From contig NZ_CP036498.1 of NCBI RefSeq assembly GCF_018279705.1, positions 5,039,001 through 5,103,000 of the forward strand: a stretch of 64,000 nt of DNA, in the 5' to 3' direction. Each line of letters starts with the position of its first letter. Within the stretch, counting starts at the first letter, position 1. Made by a program: the position numbers and the translations under genes. The DNA comes from Tardiphaga alba (GTDB taxonomy: Bacteria; Pseudomonadota; Alphaproteobacteria; Rhizobiales; Xanthobacteraceae). Positions 43,733 through 53,678 of this stretch are shown piece after piece. The notes beneath the pieces are model-generated. The model did no database searches, was not told where the DNA came from, and saw only the letters and a program-made list of their open reading frames with translations.

Positions 43733-45700
43733 TTGACGAAAGCCCAAGGAATAAAGCGCCTGGGGATGCCCATCGTGGCTCTCCTGGGCGTCGTCGTGAT
43801 CGGGCTGCTCGCCATGTCGTGGCTGCTGAGCCGCGATGCGCTGCGCAATGCCGTGGAAGCGCAGATCCGCAGCGTCACCGGGCTCGATTTCGTCGTCAAT
43901 GGCGCCGTCGATATTTCCGTGTTCCCCGGCAGCTATGTGTCGTTTCACGATGTCGGCCTGAAGAACGGCGGCGCCATCGACCCTGCTTTGTCAGTGGATG
44001 TCCTCACCGCCAATCTCCGCCTGCTGCCGCTGCTGCTGCAGCGGTTCGAGATCGCCGACATGGTGATGCTGCGCCCGCGCATCCGCGTGGTGCGCGAGGC
44101 CAATGGCGACAGCAACTGGTCGCCTTTCATTGAATCCATCGCCCGCAAGACGAAGCCCGGCGGCGAACAGCTCTCCTTCTCGGAAATCCGCATCCAGGAC
44201 GGCCTACTCGATTATCGCGACCCGCATAATCACGAGCGGCTGAACGACATCGATATCGCCCTGGCCTGGCCCTCGATCTCGCGCTCCTTCGCCGCCACCG
44301 GCCAGTTCGACTGGCGCGGCGAGCGCGTCGATGCCAGCCTCAGCGTCAGCGATTTCCTGGCCGCTCTGGCCGGCGAGCGCTCGGGCCTGAAAGCGCGTTT
44401 CGCAAGCGCGCCCGTCAAGCTCGCTTTCGATGGCAACATCGCCAACAAGGCCAGCCTGGTGATGGAAGGCACGCTGACGGCCGACAGCCTGTCGCTGCGC
44501 AATGCGCTGCGTTGGGTGGGGCAAGCTCCGCCCGGCTCGGGCGGCTTCGGCCGTTTCGCGCTGAAGGCGCGCGCCAGCCTGGTCGGCCCCTCCATCGCCC
44601 TTACAAATGTCAATGTCGAGCTCGACGGCAACAGTGCCGAGGGCGTCATGACCTACAGCAATAGCGGCCGGCAGACCTTGCAGGCGACGCTTGCCGCCGG
44701 CGCGATCGATTTCACGCCGTACATCTCGACGGTGCGCCTGCTCGCCTCCGGCCAACGCGATTGGAGCCGGCAGCTATTCGATCTCGATGCATTGTCTTCG
44801 GTCGATCTCGACATGCGCCTCTCCGCAGCCAAGGTCACGGTCGGCTCCTCCACGCTCGGCCGCACGGCGCTTGGTGCCAATCTGCGCGGCGGCGCCCTCG
44901 CTTTGTCGGTCGGTGAAGCGCAGGTCTATGGCGGTATCGCCCGTGGTTCGTTCAACATCGCACGCCTGGACACGATCGCCGATATCAAGGCGCAAGTGCA
45001 GTTCAGCGATGTCGATCTGCAGGCCTGCGCCAGCGATCTGTTCGGCGTCAACAAGCTGACCGGCCGCGGCACGCTCAACATGATGCTGGAAGCCTCGGGC
45101 TCCTCGCCCTTCGGCCTCGCTCAATCGCTTGACGGTTCGGCGACCCTGATCGGCCAGGACGGCGCCATTACCGGCTTCAACGTGGAACAACTGCTCAAGC
45201 GCCTCGAGCGCCGCCCCCTCTCCGGCGCCGGCAATTTCCGCTCCGGCTCGACACCATTTTCCAACCTGGTGATGCAGCTGAAATTCAACGACGGCATCGC
45301 CACGGCACAGGACATCCGGATCGAAAGCCCCACATCGAAGCTGAGCCTGACCGGCACCGCCTCGGTTCCCGCCCGCGAATACGACATGAAGGGCACCGCC
45401 AGCCTGAAAGCCGCCGCGAATGGTACGGGCGGCTTCGACCTGCCTTTCGTCATTCAGGGCCCATGGGACGATCCCCTGATCTTCCCCGACCCGGAAAGCC
45501 TGATCCGCCGCTCGCCAGGTGCCGCGCCATTGCTGGATGCCGTGAAGGATCGCAAGACCAAGGACGCCGTGCGCTCGGTGATCGAGCGGTTTACGACGGC
45601 ACCGAAAGCCTTGCAGCCGGATGCGGAAAAGAAGGACGAAGTGCCGGCGGCAACAGCCCCAGCCGCTACAGCGCCAGCGGAGCCTGAGAAGGCGAACTGA
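43733..45700 (+). CDS. AsmA-family protein
   Basis: A 655-residue inner-membrane-anchored, periplasmic AsmA-like protein. One N-terminal membrane segment (MPIVALLGVVVIGLLAMSWLL) is followed by the AsmA N-terminal domain (SVTGLDFVVNGAVDISVFPGSYVSFHDVGLKN) and the C-terminal AsmA_2 region (SLDGSATLIGQDGAITGFNVEQLLKRLERRPLSGAGNF). Such proteins form lipid-transfer bridges between membranes. The start is TTG 43733 or ATG 43766. The tail is Pro/Ala-rich. Confidence 0.85.
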   Translation: MTKAQGIKRLGMPIVALLGVVVIGLLAMSWLLSRDALRNAVEAQIRSVTGLDFVVNGAVDISVFPGSYVSFHDVGLKNGGAIDPALSVDVLTANLRLLPLLLQRFEIADMVMLRPRIRVVREANGDSNWSPFIESIARKTKPGGEQLSFSEIRIQDGLLDYRDPHNHERLNDIDIALAWPSISRSFAATGQFDWRGERVDASLSVSDFLAALAGERSGLKARFASAPVKLAFDGNIANKASLVMEGTLTADSLSLRNALRWVGQAPPGSGGFGRFALKARASLVGPSIALTNVNVELDGNSAEGVMTYSNSGRQTLQATLAAGAIDFTPYISTVRLLASGQRDWSRQLFDLDALSSVDLDMRLSAAKVTVGSSTLGRTALGANLRGGALALSVGEAQVYGGIARGSFNIARLDTIADIKAQVQFSDVDLQACASDLFGVNKLTGRGTLNMMLEASGSSPFGLAQSLDGSATLIGQDGAITGFNVEQLLKRLERRPLSGAGNFRSGSTPFSNLVMQLKFNDGIATAQDIRIESPTSKLSLTGTASVPAREYDMKGTASLKAAANGTGGFDLPFVIQGPWDDPLIFPDPESLIRRSPGAAPLLDAVKDRKTKDAVRSVIERFTTAPKALQPDAEKKDEVPAATAPAATAPAEPEKAN

Positions 45701-45719
45701 GAGCGACGCTCCTCTTTTT

Positions 45720-45881
45720 CCTTCTCCCTTTGTGGGAGAAGGTGGCTCCGCGAAGCGGAGACGGATGAGGGGTAGCGGCTGGCCTCAGAGTTTGTGGCTA
45801 CCCTCACCCGTCTCGAACGCTACGCGTTCGATCCACCCTCTCCCACCCCGCACAGCTTCGCTGTGCTTAGGGGAGAGGGAA
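45720..45881. repeat. REP-like inverted pair between the asmA and potI genes
   Basis: Arm 1 (CTTCTCCCTTTGTGGGAGAAG, GCTCCGCGAAGCGGAG, GATGAGGGGTAGC) and an inverted arm 2 (GGCTACCCTCACCCGTCTCG to the GGGGAGAGGG end) flank a short centre of about 15 bases. The tail GATGAGGGG and two-hairpin design are those of 926-1450, where a DUF559 gene fills the centre. Confidence 0.82.
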
Positions 45882-45883
45882 GA

Positions 45884-46699
45884 TCAGAGCGGCGCGGCGC
45901 TTGCGCCCCTGCTGCTCGACAGCTTCGTCGCCAGCGACGCCAGCACGATCAGCACCGTGATGAAGCCGACGATCAGCGTGCATATCGCATTGATCTCAGG
46001 CTTCACGCCCAGACGCACTTCCGAGTAGATGCGGATCGGTAGCGTGGCCGAGCCTGGTCCCGTCGTGAAACTCGCGATCACGAGGTCGTCCAACGACAGG
46101 GTGAAGGCCAGCATCCAGCCAGCGGCGATCGCTGGCCAGATCAGCGGCAGTGTCACCGAGACAAACGCGCGAAACGGATCGCGGCCGAGATCCATGGCGG
46201 CTTCTTCCAGGCTGCGATCGAGCGCGGCGAGACGCGACTGCACCACGACCGTGACGAAACACATGGTCAGCGTCGTATGCGCGATGGTCACCGTCCAGAA
46301 GCCGCGGCCGGCATCGATGGCAACGAACAGAAGCAGCAGCGACAGGCCGGCGATCACTTCAGGCATCACCAGTGGCGCATAAAGCATGCCGGACATGGCG
46401 GCCCGGCCGCGAAAGCCGCCGCCGCGGGTCAGCGCCACCGCGGCCAGCGTGCCGAGCACTGTGGCCAATGTCGCCGATGCAATGCCTACGCGGAACGACA
46501 TCCATGCTGCATCGAGCATCGCGCGGTCGTTGAAAAATTCGGTGTACCAGCGTGTCGACCAGCCACCCCACACCGTCACGAGACGCGAGGCGTTGAAGGA
46601 ATAGATCACGAGGATCACGATCGGCAGATACAGGAATGCGAAACCGAGCGTGAGCGAGACGATGTTGAAACGCGACAGGCGAAGTGGATGCGAGCTCAT
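45884..46699 (-). CDS. potI: Polyamine-type ABC transporter permease (PotC/PotI)
   Basis: A 271-residue permease with six membrane segments and the EAA loop LEEAAMDLGRDPFRAFVSVTLPLIWPAIAAG. Segments SLTLGFAFLYLPIVILVIYSFNAS and LDDLVIASFTTGPGSATLPIRIYSEVRLGVKPEINA are typical of PotC/PotI. It overlaps the potH stop by one base (TGATG). Last gene of potA-potH-potI; no binding protein gene accompanies the set here. Confidence 0.9.
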   Translation of the reverse strand: MSSHPLRLSRFNIVSLTLGFAFLYLPIVILVIYSFNASRLVTVWGGWSTRWYTEFFNDRAMLDAAWMSFRVGIASATLATVLGTLAAVALTRGGGFRGRAAMSGMLYAPLVMPEVIAGLSLLLLFVAIDAGRGFWTVTIAHTTLTMCFVTVVVQSRLAALDRSLEEAAMDLGRDPFRAFVSVTLPLIWPAIAAGWMLAFTLSLDDLVIASFTTGPGSATLPIRIYSEVRLGVKPEINAICTLIVGFITVLIVLASLATKLSSSRGASAAPL

Positions 46700-47610
46700 C
46701 AGCGGCGCTCCAGCTGGCGGCGCTGCACCTGATCATAGACCAGCAGCGGCACCAGCAACACAGCAAGCAGCACCACGGCCAGTGCCGAGGCCAGCGGCCA
46801 GTCCTTGTTGGTGAAGAATTCCAGCCACAGCGTCTGCCCGATCATCATCGAGTCCGAGCCCGCGAGCAGATCCGGAATCACGAACTCTCCCGTGATGGGA
46901 ATGAAGCAGAGCAGCGCACCGGCAAAGATGCCGCGCCAGGACAGCGGCACCGTCACCATCCAGAACGCATCGAAGCGCGACACGCCGAGATCGGCGGCGG
47001 CCTCCAGCAGCGACGGATCGGCTTTTGCCAGCGTCGCATAGAGCGGCAGGATCATGAAGGGGAGATAAGAATAGACAATGCCGAGATACATGGCGCTGTC
47101 GGTCGAGAGCCACACCACAGGCGCGGAGACGATATGCAGCGCCATCAGGATCTGATTGAGCAGACCGTCATGCTGCAGGATGTTGATCCAGGCATAGATG
47201 CGGATCAAAAATGAGGTCCAGAACGGCACGATCACCAGCATCATCGCGATGACCTGCCAGCGCGACGGCAGCCGGGCCATGGCATAGGCAATGGGATAGC
47301 CGATCACCAGCAGCAACAGCGTCGATGTCAACGCAACGGTGATGCTGCGCAAATAGGACGAGACATAGAGTTGGTCTGCCAGCAGCGAACGGAAATTGTC
47401 CAAGGACAGCGTCGCGAATGCATCCTTCAGCCCCGCAAAGCCATCAGCGAAGCCGAACACCGGCAGATAAGGCGGCTGCGCCAGCGTCGTCTGCGACAGG
47501 CTGACCTTCACCACGAAGGCGAAGGGCAGCAGGAAGAACAGCACCATCCAGACATAGGGCGGGATCGCCATGCGGCGTGCCGGCGCGGTGAACAGGCGCT
47601 TGGCGTTCAT
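46699..47610 (-). CDS. potH: Polyamine-type ABC transporter permease (PotB/PotH)
   Basis: A 303-residue permease starting at ATG 47610 (MNAKRLF), overlapping the potA stop by 4 bases (ATGA). Segments PPYVWMVLFFLLPFAFVVKVSLSQT and WTSFLIRIYAWINILQHDGLLN are typical, and the EAA loop is LLEAAADLGVSRFDAFWMVTVPLSWRGIFAG. IPITGEFVIPDLLAGSDSMMIGQ matches the PotB/PotH signature. Confidence 0.91.
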   Translation of the reverse strand: MNAKRLFTAPARRMAIPPYVWMVLFFLLPFAFVVKVSLSQTTLAQPPYLPVFGFADGFAGLKDAFATLSLDNFRSLLADQLYVSSYLRSITVALTSTLLLLVIGYPIAYAMARLPSRWQVIAMMLVIVPFWTSFLIRIYAWINILQHDGLLNQILMALHIVSAPVVWLSTDSAMYLGIVYSYLPFMILPLYATLAKADPSLLEAAADLGVSRFDAFWMVTVPLSWRGIFAGALLCFIPITGEFVIPDLLAGSDSMMIGQTLWLEFFTNKDWPLASALAVVLLAVLLVPLLVYDQVQRRQLERR

Positions 47611-48770
47611 CGCGGTAACACCACGCAATCGTCGGGCGTGAACCAGGCGGTGACACGCTCACCGATCCCGTAGGCATCGACATCGAGCCGCGTGGTATTC
47701 GCCAATGCCACCCGCAGCGTCGCGCCGTGATCGAGCTTCAATCTGTACACCGAGCGACCGCCGAGATAGTCGACCTCATCGACCAGCCCCTCGATGCTGT
47801 TCATGCCGCCGGAATGATTGAGCCCCGCGGCGAGGCCTCGACGCGACAGCCGGATCTTCTCTGGCCGGATCGCAATGCAGATCGCGAGACCATCCACCGG
47901 CTCGGCAGGCATGGTCGCGAACAGCGTGCCGGTGCCCTTGCCTTCGACGGTCAAGCGATGCCCATCCTGCAGGCGAATCTCGCCTTCGACCAGATTGATG
48001 TCGCCGACGAATTCCGCGACCCAGCGCGATGCCGGCGCTTCATAAAGCTGCCGCGGCGTCGCCAACTGCTGCAGGCGGCCGCCATGCATCACGCCGATAC
48101 GGTCGGCCATGGACATGGCCTCGTCCTGGTCATGCGTCACGATCACGAAGGTCAGCCCGAGCTGGCGCTGGAGCCGGATCAGCTCCGTCTGCGTTTCCTC
48201 ACGCAGCTTCTTGTCGAGCGCCGCGAGGGGCTCGTCGAGCAGCAACAGTTTGGGATGACGCGCCAATGCGCGGGCCAGCGCCACGCGCTGCTTCTGGCCG
48301 CCGGATAGCTGATGCGGCTTGCGCTGCTCCAACCCGTTCAGTTTCACCAGCGAGATCATGTCCGCGACGCGCGCATCGATGCCGATGCGCGTCAGCCCGG
48401 CGTTTTTCAACCCGAAGCCGATATTGTCGCGCACGGAAAGATGCGGAAACAGCGCATAGTTCTGGAACATCATGTTGACCGGCCGCTGATGCGGCGGCAC
48501 CGCGGCAATGTCTTCGCCGTTCAGTTCGATACGGCCGCTGTCCGGCGTCTCGAAACCCGCCAGCATGCGCAACAGCGTGGTCTTGCCGCAGCCGGACGGG
48601 CCGAGCAGCGCAAAAAACTCACCTTCCCTGATATCGAGCGACAGCTCATCGGCTGCCACATGGGTACCGAACCGCTTGCTGACGGTATCGATCCGCAGCA
48701 GTGGCGTGGGATAGGCAATGGCGCGATCGTCGTCGGCCGGAATGTCGATGGTGTCAGCGGGATTCGTCAT
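47607..48770 (-). CDS. potA: Polyamine-type ABC transporter ATP-binding protein
   Basis: A 387-residue ATPase of the PotA/PotG group that powers putrescine/spermidine-type import. Walker A is GPSGCGKTT, the Q-loop lies in MMFQNYALFPHLSV, the signature is LSGGQKQRVALARALA, Walker B is LLLLDEPLAALD, and the H-loop is VTHDQDEA. A TOBE-type regulatory domain follows (ISIRPEKI-like CIAIRPEKIRLSRRG). It is the first gene of the operon, with both permeases overlapping downstream. Confidence 0.93.
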   Translation of the reverse strand: MTNPADTIDIPADDDRAIAYPTPLLRIDTVSKRFGTHVAADELSLDIREGEFFALLGPSGCGKTTLLRMLAGFETPDSGRIELNGEDIAAVPPHQRPVNMMFQNYALFPHLSVRDNIGFGLKNAGLTRIGIDARVADMISLVKLNGLEQRKPHQLSGGQKQRVALARALARHPKLLLLDEPLAALDKKLREETQTELIRLQRQLGLTFVIVTHDQDEAMSMADRIGVMHGGRLQQLATPRQLYEAPASRWVAEFVGDINLVEGEIRLQDGHRLTVEGKGTGTLFATMPAEPVDGLAICIAIRPEKIRLSRRGLAAGLNHSGGMNSIEGLVDEVDYLGGRSVYRLKLDHGATLRVALANTTRLDVDAYGIGERVTAWFTPDDCVVLPR

Positions 48771-48835
48771 AGCTGCAAACTAGCGGCGGAACTCGCGCCG
48801 CTCAACTATGCATGATCGCAACCCAGTGGAGTATG

Positions 48836-51502
48836 TCAGCCGACCTTGCGGGCGGTTGCAACCGAGCTCACGCGACCAACCAGCGCAGCATATTGTGCAA
48901 TCGGCGCGGGGCGACCGATGAAGTAGCCTTGCACACCGTCGCAGCCTTCGCTGGCCAAGAAGCACAATTGCTCATGCGTCTCGACGCCTTCGGCGACGAT
49001 CGATACGTCGAGACCGTGACCAAGGCCGATCACCGCCCTGACAATCGCCGCGGATTGCGGGTTAAGGCCGAGATTGATGACGAAAGCACGGTCGATCTTG
49101 ATCTTGTCGAACGGGAAGGATTGCAGATAGGTCAGCGACGAATAGCCTGATCCGAAATCGTCCATCGAGATACGCACGCCGAGCGCCTTCAAGCGCCTCA
49201 GCAGGGCGACACCGCGATCGAAATCCTCGATCAACACGCCCTCGGTGATTTCAAGTTCCAGCCGACCCGGCGCCAGGCCGGTCTCGATCAGAATCGAATG
49301 CACGAGATTCACGAGATCGCCATGCATGAACTGAGCTGGCGACAGGTTGACCGCAATCTGCAGGGGCACCGGCCACGAGGCCGCCTCGCGACAGGCCTGA
49401 CGAAGGATCCACTCGCCCATTTCAACAATCAGGCCGCTCTCTTCCGCGAGCGGGATGAAATCGCCGGGCGAAACGAAACCGCGGGTCGGGTGAATCCAAC
49501 GCGCCAGCGCCTCGAAGCCGGTGACGTCGGCATCCAGCACATTCTCGCTGGCGCGTGCTTGTGGCTGGTAGTGCAGCGACAATTCGCCATTGCGGATTGC
49601 CGTGGAGAGATCCTGATGCAGCACGCGGCGGTCGCGCAACTGCCGGTCCATCTCGGGCTCGAACACGCTGATCGATCCGCGCGAACGCGACTTGGCACGA
49701 AACAGCGCCGCACCGGAGTTGGCCAATAGCGACGCAGCATCGCGCCCGTCGCGGGGGAAAAGCGAGATGCCGGTGGTGACGCCGATCCGCACCGATTTGC
49801 CATCGATCGGAAATTCGTCCGACAGCGATGCGGCAATCCGTTCCGCAATGGCAAGGCCAGCTTCCGGCTGCTTCCCGTCGATGATGACACCGAATTCATC
49901 GCCGCCGAGACGCGAGACGACACCGCCACCGACGGCCCCCTCGATCCGGCGTGAGACATCCATCAGCAACTTGTCGCCGACGGCATGACCGAATACGTCG
50001 TTGATTTCCTTGAGGCCGTCGAGATCAATCGACAGCACCGCAAACTCTTCGGATGCATCGGTACAGGCATCGATCATCTGGGTGAGCGCCTGCAGGAAGG
50101 CAGGTCGATTGGGAAGATCTGTCAGGCCATCGTGATAGGCCATATGCGCCATCCGCGCCTCGGTCTGCCGACGATCGGTGACATCTTCGTGGGTCTTGAT
50201 CAGATATTGCGGCTCACCCGCGGGATCGAGCACCGTGACACGGCGCGTCAGGAACAGACGCAGGCCGTCGCGCGTCGATATCGGGTGTTCTTCGGCAATC
50301 GGGGTTCGGCTCTTGATCGCCGCCTGGTCGCGCGTAACGATCAGCTTGGCTTCTTCCGGTCGCAGCATTTCCTGCACGGTCTTGCCGATCGCATCTTCGC
50401 GGCGACGGCCGAGAATGACCTCGGCCCCGCGATTGGCAAACAGATAGCGGCCGGTCGAGATCTGCTGCACCATCAGCGAGACGGGAATGTTATCCAGCAC
50501 CGTTTGCAGGAATTGCCGGGCATTCTCGACTTCCTTCGACAGCGACTCCCGTTCGGTGATGTCTTCGAACAGGGCGATCAGGAAGGCAGGCTCATTGCGC
50601 TCGTTGAATGCAATCACCCGATTGCTGTCGATCGTCCGGATTTCCGACCCGCGCTGCACAACAATCTCGCTGCGCGACTGCCCCTGCGATGCCACCGCAC
50701 GCGCATCCGCCTCGGCAATCGCCCGTGCGGTCGTCGGAGTGTAGATCTGGTCGGCACGCTTGCCGACAATCTCTTCGCGGGTAAAGCGCGAGAATTTCTC
50801 GAATGCACGATTGGCAAAGATATAGCGCCCATCATCGATGGTCTTGGCGGCGACACACACAGGGACGTTATCGAGAACGGATTCGAGAAACTGCTTGGTC
50901 GTCGCGAGCTCACGCTGCAGGAAAAGCTGATTGGTGCAATCCTCGTGAATCCCGATCCAGCCGCCATTGGGCAGGCGATTGAACTTGACGTGGATAGATT
51001 GACCGCCCGGCAATTCTGCAATGTAGCCTTCGGACGACATCGCCTTCTCGTAATAGCAATTCGGGCTCATATCGACCGTCCCGCGCTGACGTCGCAATTC
51101 GCGCAGGTCGGCTCCCGTAATGCCCGCCGTGATTTCGGCACGCGTCAGCTTGTAAATTTCGAGATAGCGATCGTTGCAGAACACCACACGGCGCTGCGCG
51201 TCGAGCATCACGATGCCCTGACCGAGATGATTGAGCGCCGAGCCGACGAATTCATTGCGCCGTTGCTGCTCATGCCGCACATTGCGAAGCGCTGACGCCA
51301 CCCAGAAGACGATGGCCGTGGTGAAAGCACCTGCCACCAGCCCGCCCATAACGACATGCAAAGCAAAATAAGGGTCGAAAGTCACGAGGTCACCGGCCTG
51401 CCCATCCGCGGCATGCGCCGAGGTCACGGTGGCGATCAGACATGCGACAGCGATGGCGCATCTTGTCGCCTTCTCGCTCGCTCGGCCTATCTTGCCAGTC
51501 AT
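48836..51502 (-). CDS. PAS - PAS - PAS - GGDEF - EAL cyclic-di-GMP protein
   Basis: An 888-residue membrane-anchored protein. A signal-like segment (CAIAVACLIATVTSAHA) and a second membrane helix (VVMGGLVAGAFTTAIVFWVASAL) precede three PAS domains (about 95-220, 200-320 and 320-450). The GGDEF motif (RLGGDEFGVIIDG) lies near residue 534 and the EAL motif (GFEALARW) near 663, with MDDFGSGYSSLTYLQSFPFDKIKID. Both catalytic motifs look intact. An extended N-terminal periplasmic or sensory role is possible. Confidence 0.92.
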   Translation of the reverse strand: MTGKIGRASEKATRCAIAVACLIATVTSAHAADGQAGDLVTFDPYFALHVVMGGLVAGAFTTAIVFWVASALRNVRHEQQRRNEFVGSALNHLGQGIVMLDAQRRVVFCNDRYLEIYKLTRAEITAGITGADLRELRRQRGTVDMSPNCYYEKAMSSEGYIAELPGGQSIHVKFNRLPNGGWIGIHEDCTNQLFLQRELATTKQFLESVLDNVPVCVAAKTIDDGRYIFANRAFEKFSRFTREEIVGKRADQIYTPTTARAIAEADARAVASQGQSRSEIVVQRGSEIRTIDSNRVIAFNERNEPAFLIALFEDITERESLSKEVENARQFLQTVLDNIPVSLMVQQISTGRYLFANRGAEVILGRRREDAIGKTVQEMLRPEEAKLIVTRDQAAIKSRTPIAEEHPISTRDGLRLFLTRRVTVLDPAGEPQYLIKTHEDVTDRRQTEARMAHMAYHDGLTDLPNRPAFLQALTQMIDACTDASEEFAVLSIDLDGLKEINDVFGHAVGDKLLMDVSRRIEGAVGGGVVSRLGGDEFGVIIDGKQPEAGLAIAERIAASLSDEFPIDGKSVRIGVTTGISLFPRDGRDAASLLANSGAALFRAKSRSRGSISVFEPEMDRQLRDRRVLHQDLSTAIRNGELSLHYQPQARASENVLDADVTGFEALARWIHPTRGFVSPGDFIPLAEESGLIVEMGEWILRQACREAASWPVPLQIAVNLSPAQFMHGDLVNLVHSILIETGLAPGRLELEITEGVLIEDFDRGVALLRRLKALGVRISMDDFGSGYSSLTYLQSFPFDKIKIDRAFVINLGLNPQSAAIVRAVIGLGHGLDVSIVAEGVETHEQLCFLASEGCDGVQGYFIGRPAPIAQYAALVGRVSSVATARKVG

Positions 51503-51648
51503 TGTTCACCCGCGTATTCGCAGGTGGGAGTGTTCAATTGCAGGTATTTTGATCAGGTAAATGCATCTGCCGACAATCTGACACGACGCAAAAAACGCGC
51601 GGTAATCCGCTGACATGTTTAATATTTTACTAAGATCGGGCGGAACAC

Positions 51649-52758
51649 ATGGACAAGGTTGAGTGCGTCGTCGTAGGCGCCGGCGTCGTGGGTCTGGCCA
51701 TCGCGCGTCGGCTTGCCGAGGCCGGGCGAGAGGTTATCGTGCTCGAAGCGGCCGATGCGATCGGCACCGTCACCTCGTCGCGCAACAGCGAGGTGATCCA
51801 TGCAGGGATTTACTACCCCGCCGGCAGCCTGATGGCGCGTCTCTGCGTAAGCGGAAAACAGAAGCTCTATGACTACTGCCGCAGCCGCGGCATTCCACAT
51901 AGCAATTGCGGCAAGCTGATCGTGGCCACCCGGCCTGAAGAGATCGACAAACTGGCCTCGATCAAGGCCCATGCGGAAGCCAACGGCGTCGGCGATATGC
52001 AGGTTCTGTCAGGCGACGAGGCCCGCGCGCTCGAGCCCGCACTCGCCTGTGAAGCCGCATTGCTATCGCCATCCACCGGCATCATCGACAGCCATAGCTA
52101 TATGCTGTCAATGCGCGGTGAGGCAGAAGCCGCCGGTGCCGCTTTCGCATTTCTCGCACCACTGGAACGCGGGCGCGTGACTGCTGATGGTTTCGAGATC
52201 GAAGTCGGTGGCGAAGCGCCGATGACACTCGGCTGCGATATGCTGATCAATTCCGCGGGCCTGTCCGCGACCATGGTCGCACGCCTGCTCGAAGGCATGC
52301 CGCTTGACCTGATCCCACCGGCCTATCTGGCCAAGGGGTGCTATTTCAGCTGCAATACGAAGGCGCCATTCTCACGCCTGATCTATCCGGTGCCGGAGCC
52401 CGGCGGCCTCGGCGTGCATCTGACGCTGGATCTCGGCGGACAGGCCCGTTTCGGGCCCGATGTCGAATGGGTCGATCATGTCGACTACGAAGTGGATCCA
52501 GCGCGCGGCGAGCGCTTCTATCCGGCGATACGGCGCTATTGGCCCGCACTGCCGGATGGCGCGCTGATGCCTAGCTATTCCGGCATGCGGCCGAAGATCG
52601 TTCCACCCGCCGTCGCGACCCAGGATTTCATGATTCAGGGGCCGCAGGTTCACGGCGTGCCGGGATTGATCAACCTGTTTGGAATCGAGTCGCCCGGCCT
52701 GACGTCATCGCTCGCCATCGCGGACTATGTCGCGGAGGCCTCAGGAATCTCGAGATAA
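51649..52758 (+). CDS. FAD-dependent oxidoreductase, L-2-hydroxyglutarate oxidase type
   Basis: A 369-residue DAO-family flavoprotein. The N-terminal FAD fingerprint [27 protein letters not shown] is followed by [35 protein letters not shown], the signature of LhgO/L2HGDH proteins. The C-terminal [11 protein letters not shown] and [20 protein letters not shown] segments agree. It would oxidise L-2-hydroxyglutarate to 2-oxoglutarate; a different 2-hydroxyacid cannot be excluded. A CGGAAC element precedes the ATG. Confidence 0.88.
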   Translation: MDKVECVVVGAGVVGLAIARRLAEAGREVIVLEAADAIGTVTSSRNSEVIHAGIYYPAGSLMARLCVSGKQKLYDYCRSRGIPHSNCGKLIVATRPEEIDKLASIKAHAEANGVGDMQVLSGDEARALEPALACEAALLSPSTGIIDSHSYMLSMRGEAEAAGAAFAFLAPLERGRVTADGFEIEVGGEAPMTLGCDMLINSAGLSATMVARLLEGMPLDLIPPAYLAKGCYFSCNTKAPFSRLIYPVPEPGGLGVHLTLDLGGQARFGPDVEWVDHVDYEVDPARGERFYPAIRRYWPALPDGALMPSYSGMRPKIVPPAVATQDFMIQGPQVHGVPGLINLFGIESPGLTSSLAIADYVAEASGISR

Positions 52759-52801
52759 AAGTCACCGGGGATCAACGATCGTCTGCAAACGCACTTGCAG
52801 G

Positions 52802-52840
52802 CGAAGCAATCAGGTCCAACCGTCTTGTCTGATCGCTTCG
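52802..52840. terminator. Long hairpin after the oxidoreductase gene
   Basis: CGAAGC-a-ATCAG pairs with CTGAT-c-GCTTCG around a 15-base loop, 44 bases after the stop. A second hairpin (TCGTCTGCAA with TTGCAGGCGA) lies immediately upstream. No T run, so termination would be Rho-assisted or the pair has another role. Confidence 0.45.
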
Positions 52841-52964
52841 TCGCAAGGGCGGCAGCGTGCAAGCATCTCGAATTCGCGATACCGGCACGCGATCCTGCGA
52901 ACGTCATGGGGTGAGGCGTTACGTCAGGAGAATCTTGATTTCAGCAGAATTGATTCTGGACGGG

Positions 52965-53147
52965 CTAGTGAAGTGTATCGCTGGCTTGCCTAAGACGTTC
53001 GATTTCGTCTTTCACCATCAGTTTGCGACGCTTGAGTTCCACGATCCTGAGGTCGTCAGTGGAAAGGTGGACGAGCGCGTCGTGCAATTCGCTTTCGAGA
53101 ACCTTGTGCTTGCGTTCAAGTTCAACGAGATGCGCCTGAAGTGCCAT
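52965..53147 (-). CDS. DUF465 (YdcH-like) small coiled-coil protein
   Basis: A 60-residue protein from ATG 53147, with GAGGAG 8 bases upstream. It is a single helix-turn-helix hairpin, ALQAHLVELERKHKVLESELHDAL, then DDLRIVELKRRKLMVKDEIERLR. This is the DUF465/YdcH pattern; the role is unknown. A second DUF465 gene lies 258 bases away in divergent orientation. Confidence 0.87.
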   Translation of the reverse strand: MALQAHLVELERKHKVLESELHDALVHLSTDDLRIVELKRRKLMVKDEIERLRQASDTLH

Positions 53148-53405
53148 TCGAAAACTCCTCGGTAGGTGGGACCTAGTTTTGGATTCGGTTGGACGATGAA
53201 GTCTACATGACAGTGGACATCTGTCGATGGGTCTTGAAAATTGTACCGCCATGCTCCGCGTATCGTGAAAAACGAATCGTAACCGGGTGCTGTGCAAAAT
53301 TCCCGGAACCATCTGGCTTGCGCGGTGCACGCACACCGGCGATAGTCCACTGAGAAACTCGCCAATGAGTGGCAGGCTAAAGTCAGCGCCAAGTCAGCTA
53401 ACACC

Positions 53406-53612
53406 ATGAACGACGACGAAGATCGCGAACTCCCCGCCGAATTGGCCCGATTGCAGCAAGAACATCGCGACCTCGATGCCGCCATCGAGGCGCTGCAGCA
53501 TTCGCCTGCACCCGACCTGCTCCGTCTACAGCGCCTGAAGAAGCGCAAGCTTCAGTTGCGCGACCGCATGTCTCACATCTCGGATCAGATTACCCCCGAC
53601 ATTATTGCCTGA
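53406..53612 (+). CDS. DUF465-like small coiled-coil protein (second)
   Basis: A 68-residue protein with the same two-helix layout: LPAELARLQQEHRDLDAAIEALQ and DLLRLQRLKKRKLQLRDRMSHISDQITPDIIA. The RLKKRKLQLRD part matches the conserved second helix of DUF465. It is divergent from the first DUF465 gene. The Shine-Dalgarno is weak (GCTAACACC before ATG). Confidence 0.83.
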   Translation: MNDDEDRELPAELARLQQEHRDLDAAIEALQHSPAPDLLRLQRLKKRKLQLRDRMSHISDQITPDIIA

Positions 53613-53678
53613 GACAACGCGTCGCGCTGCGGCGTAGTCATGGGCCATTTCCCGGGCCGCGGACTAGAACAAACGGCC

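Noticed and set aside
43542..43733. 63-codon minus-strand frame upstream of the AsmA gene
   Set aside because: No Shine-Dalgarno, no recognised family, composition not distinctive; left unannotated.
49985..51295. 436-codon plus-strand frame
   Set aside because: Opposite the PAS-GGDEF-EAL gene, no domain or Shine-Dalgarno.
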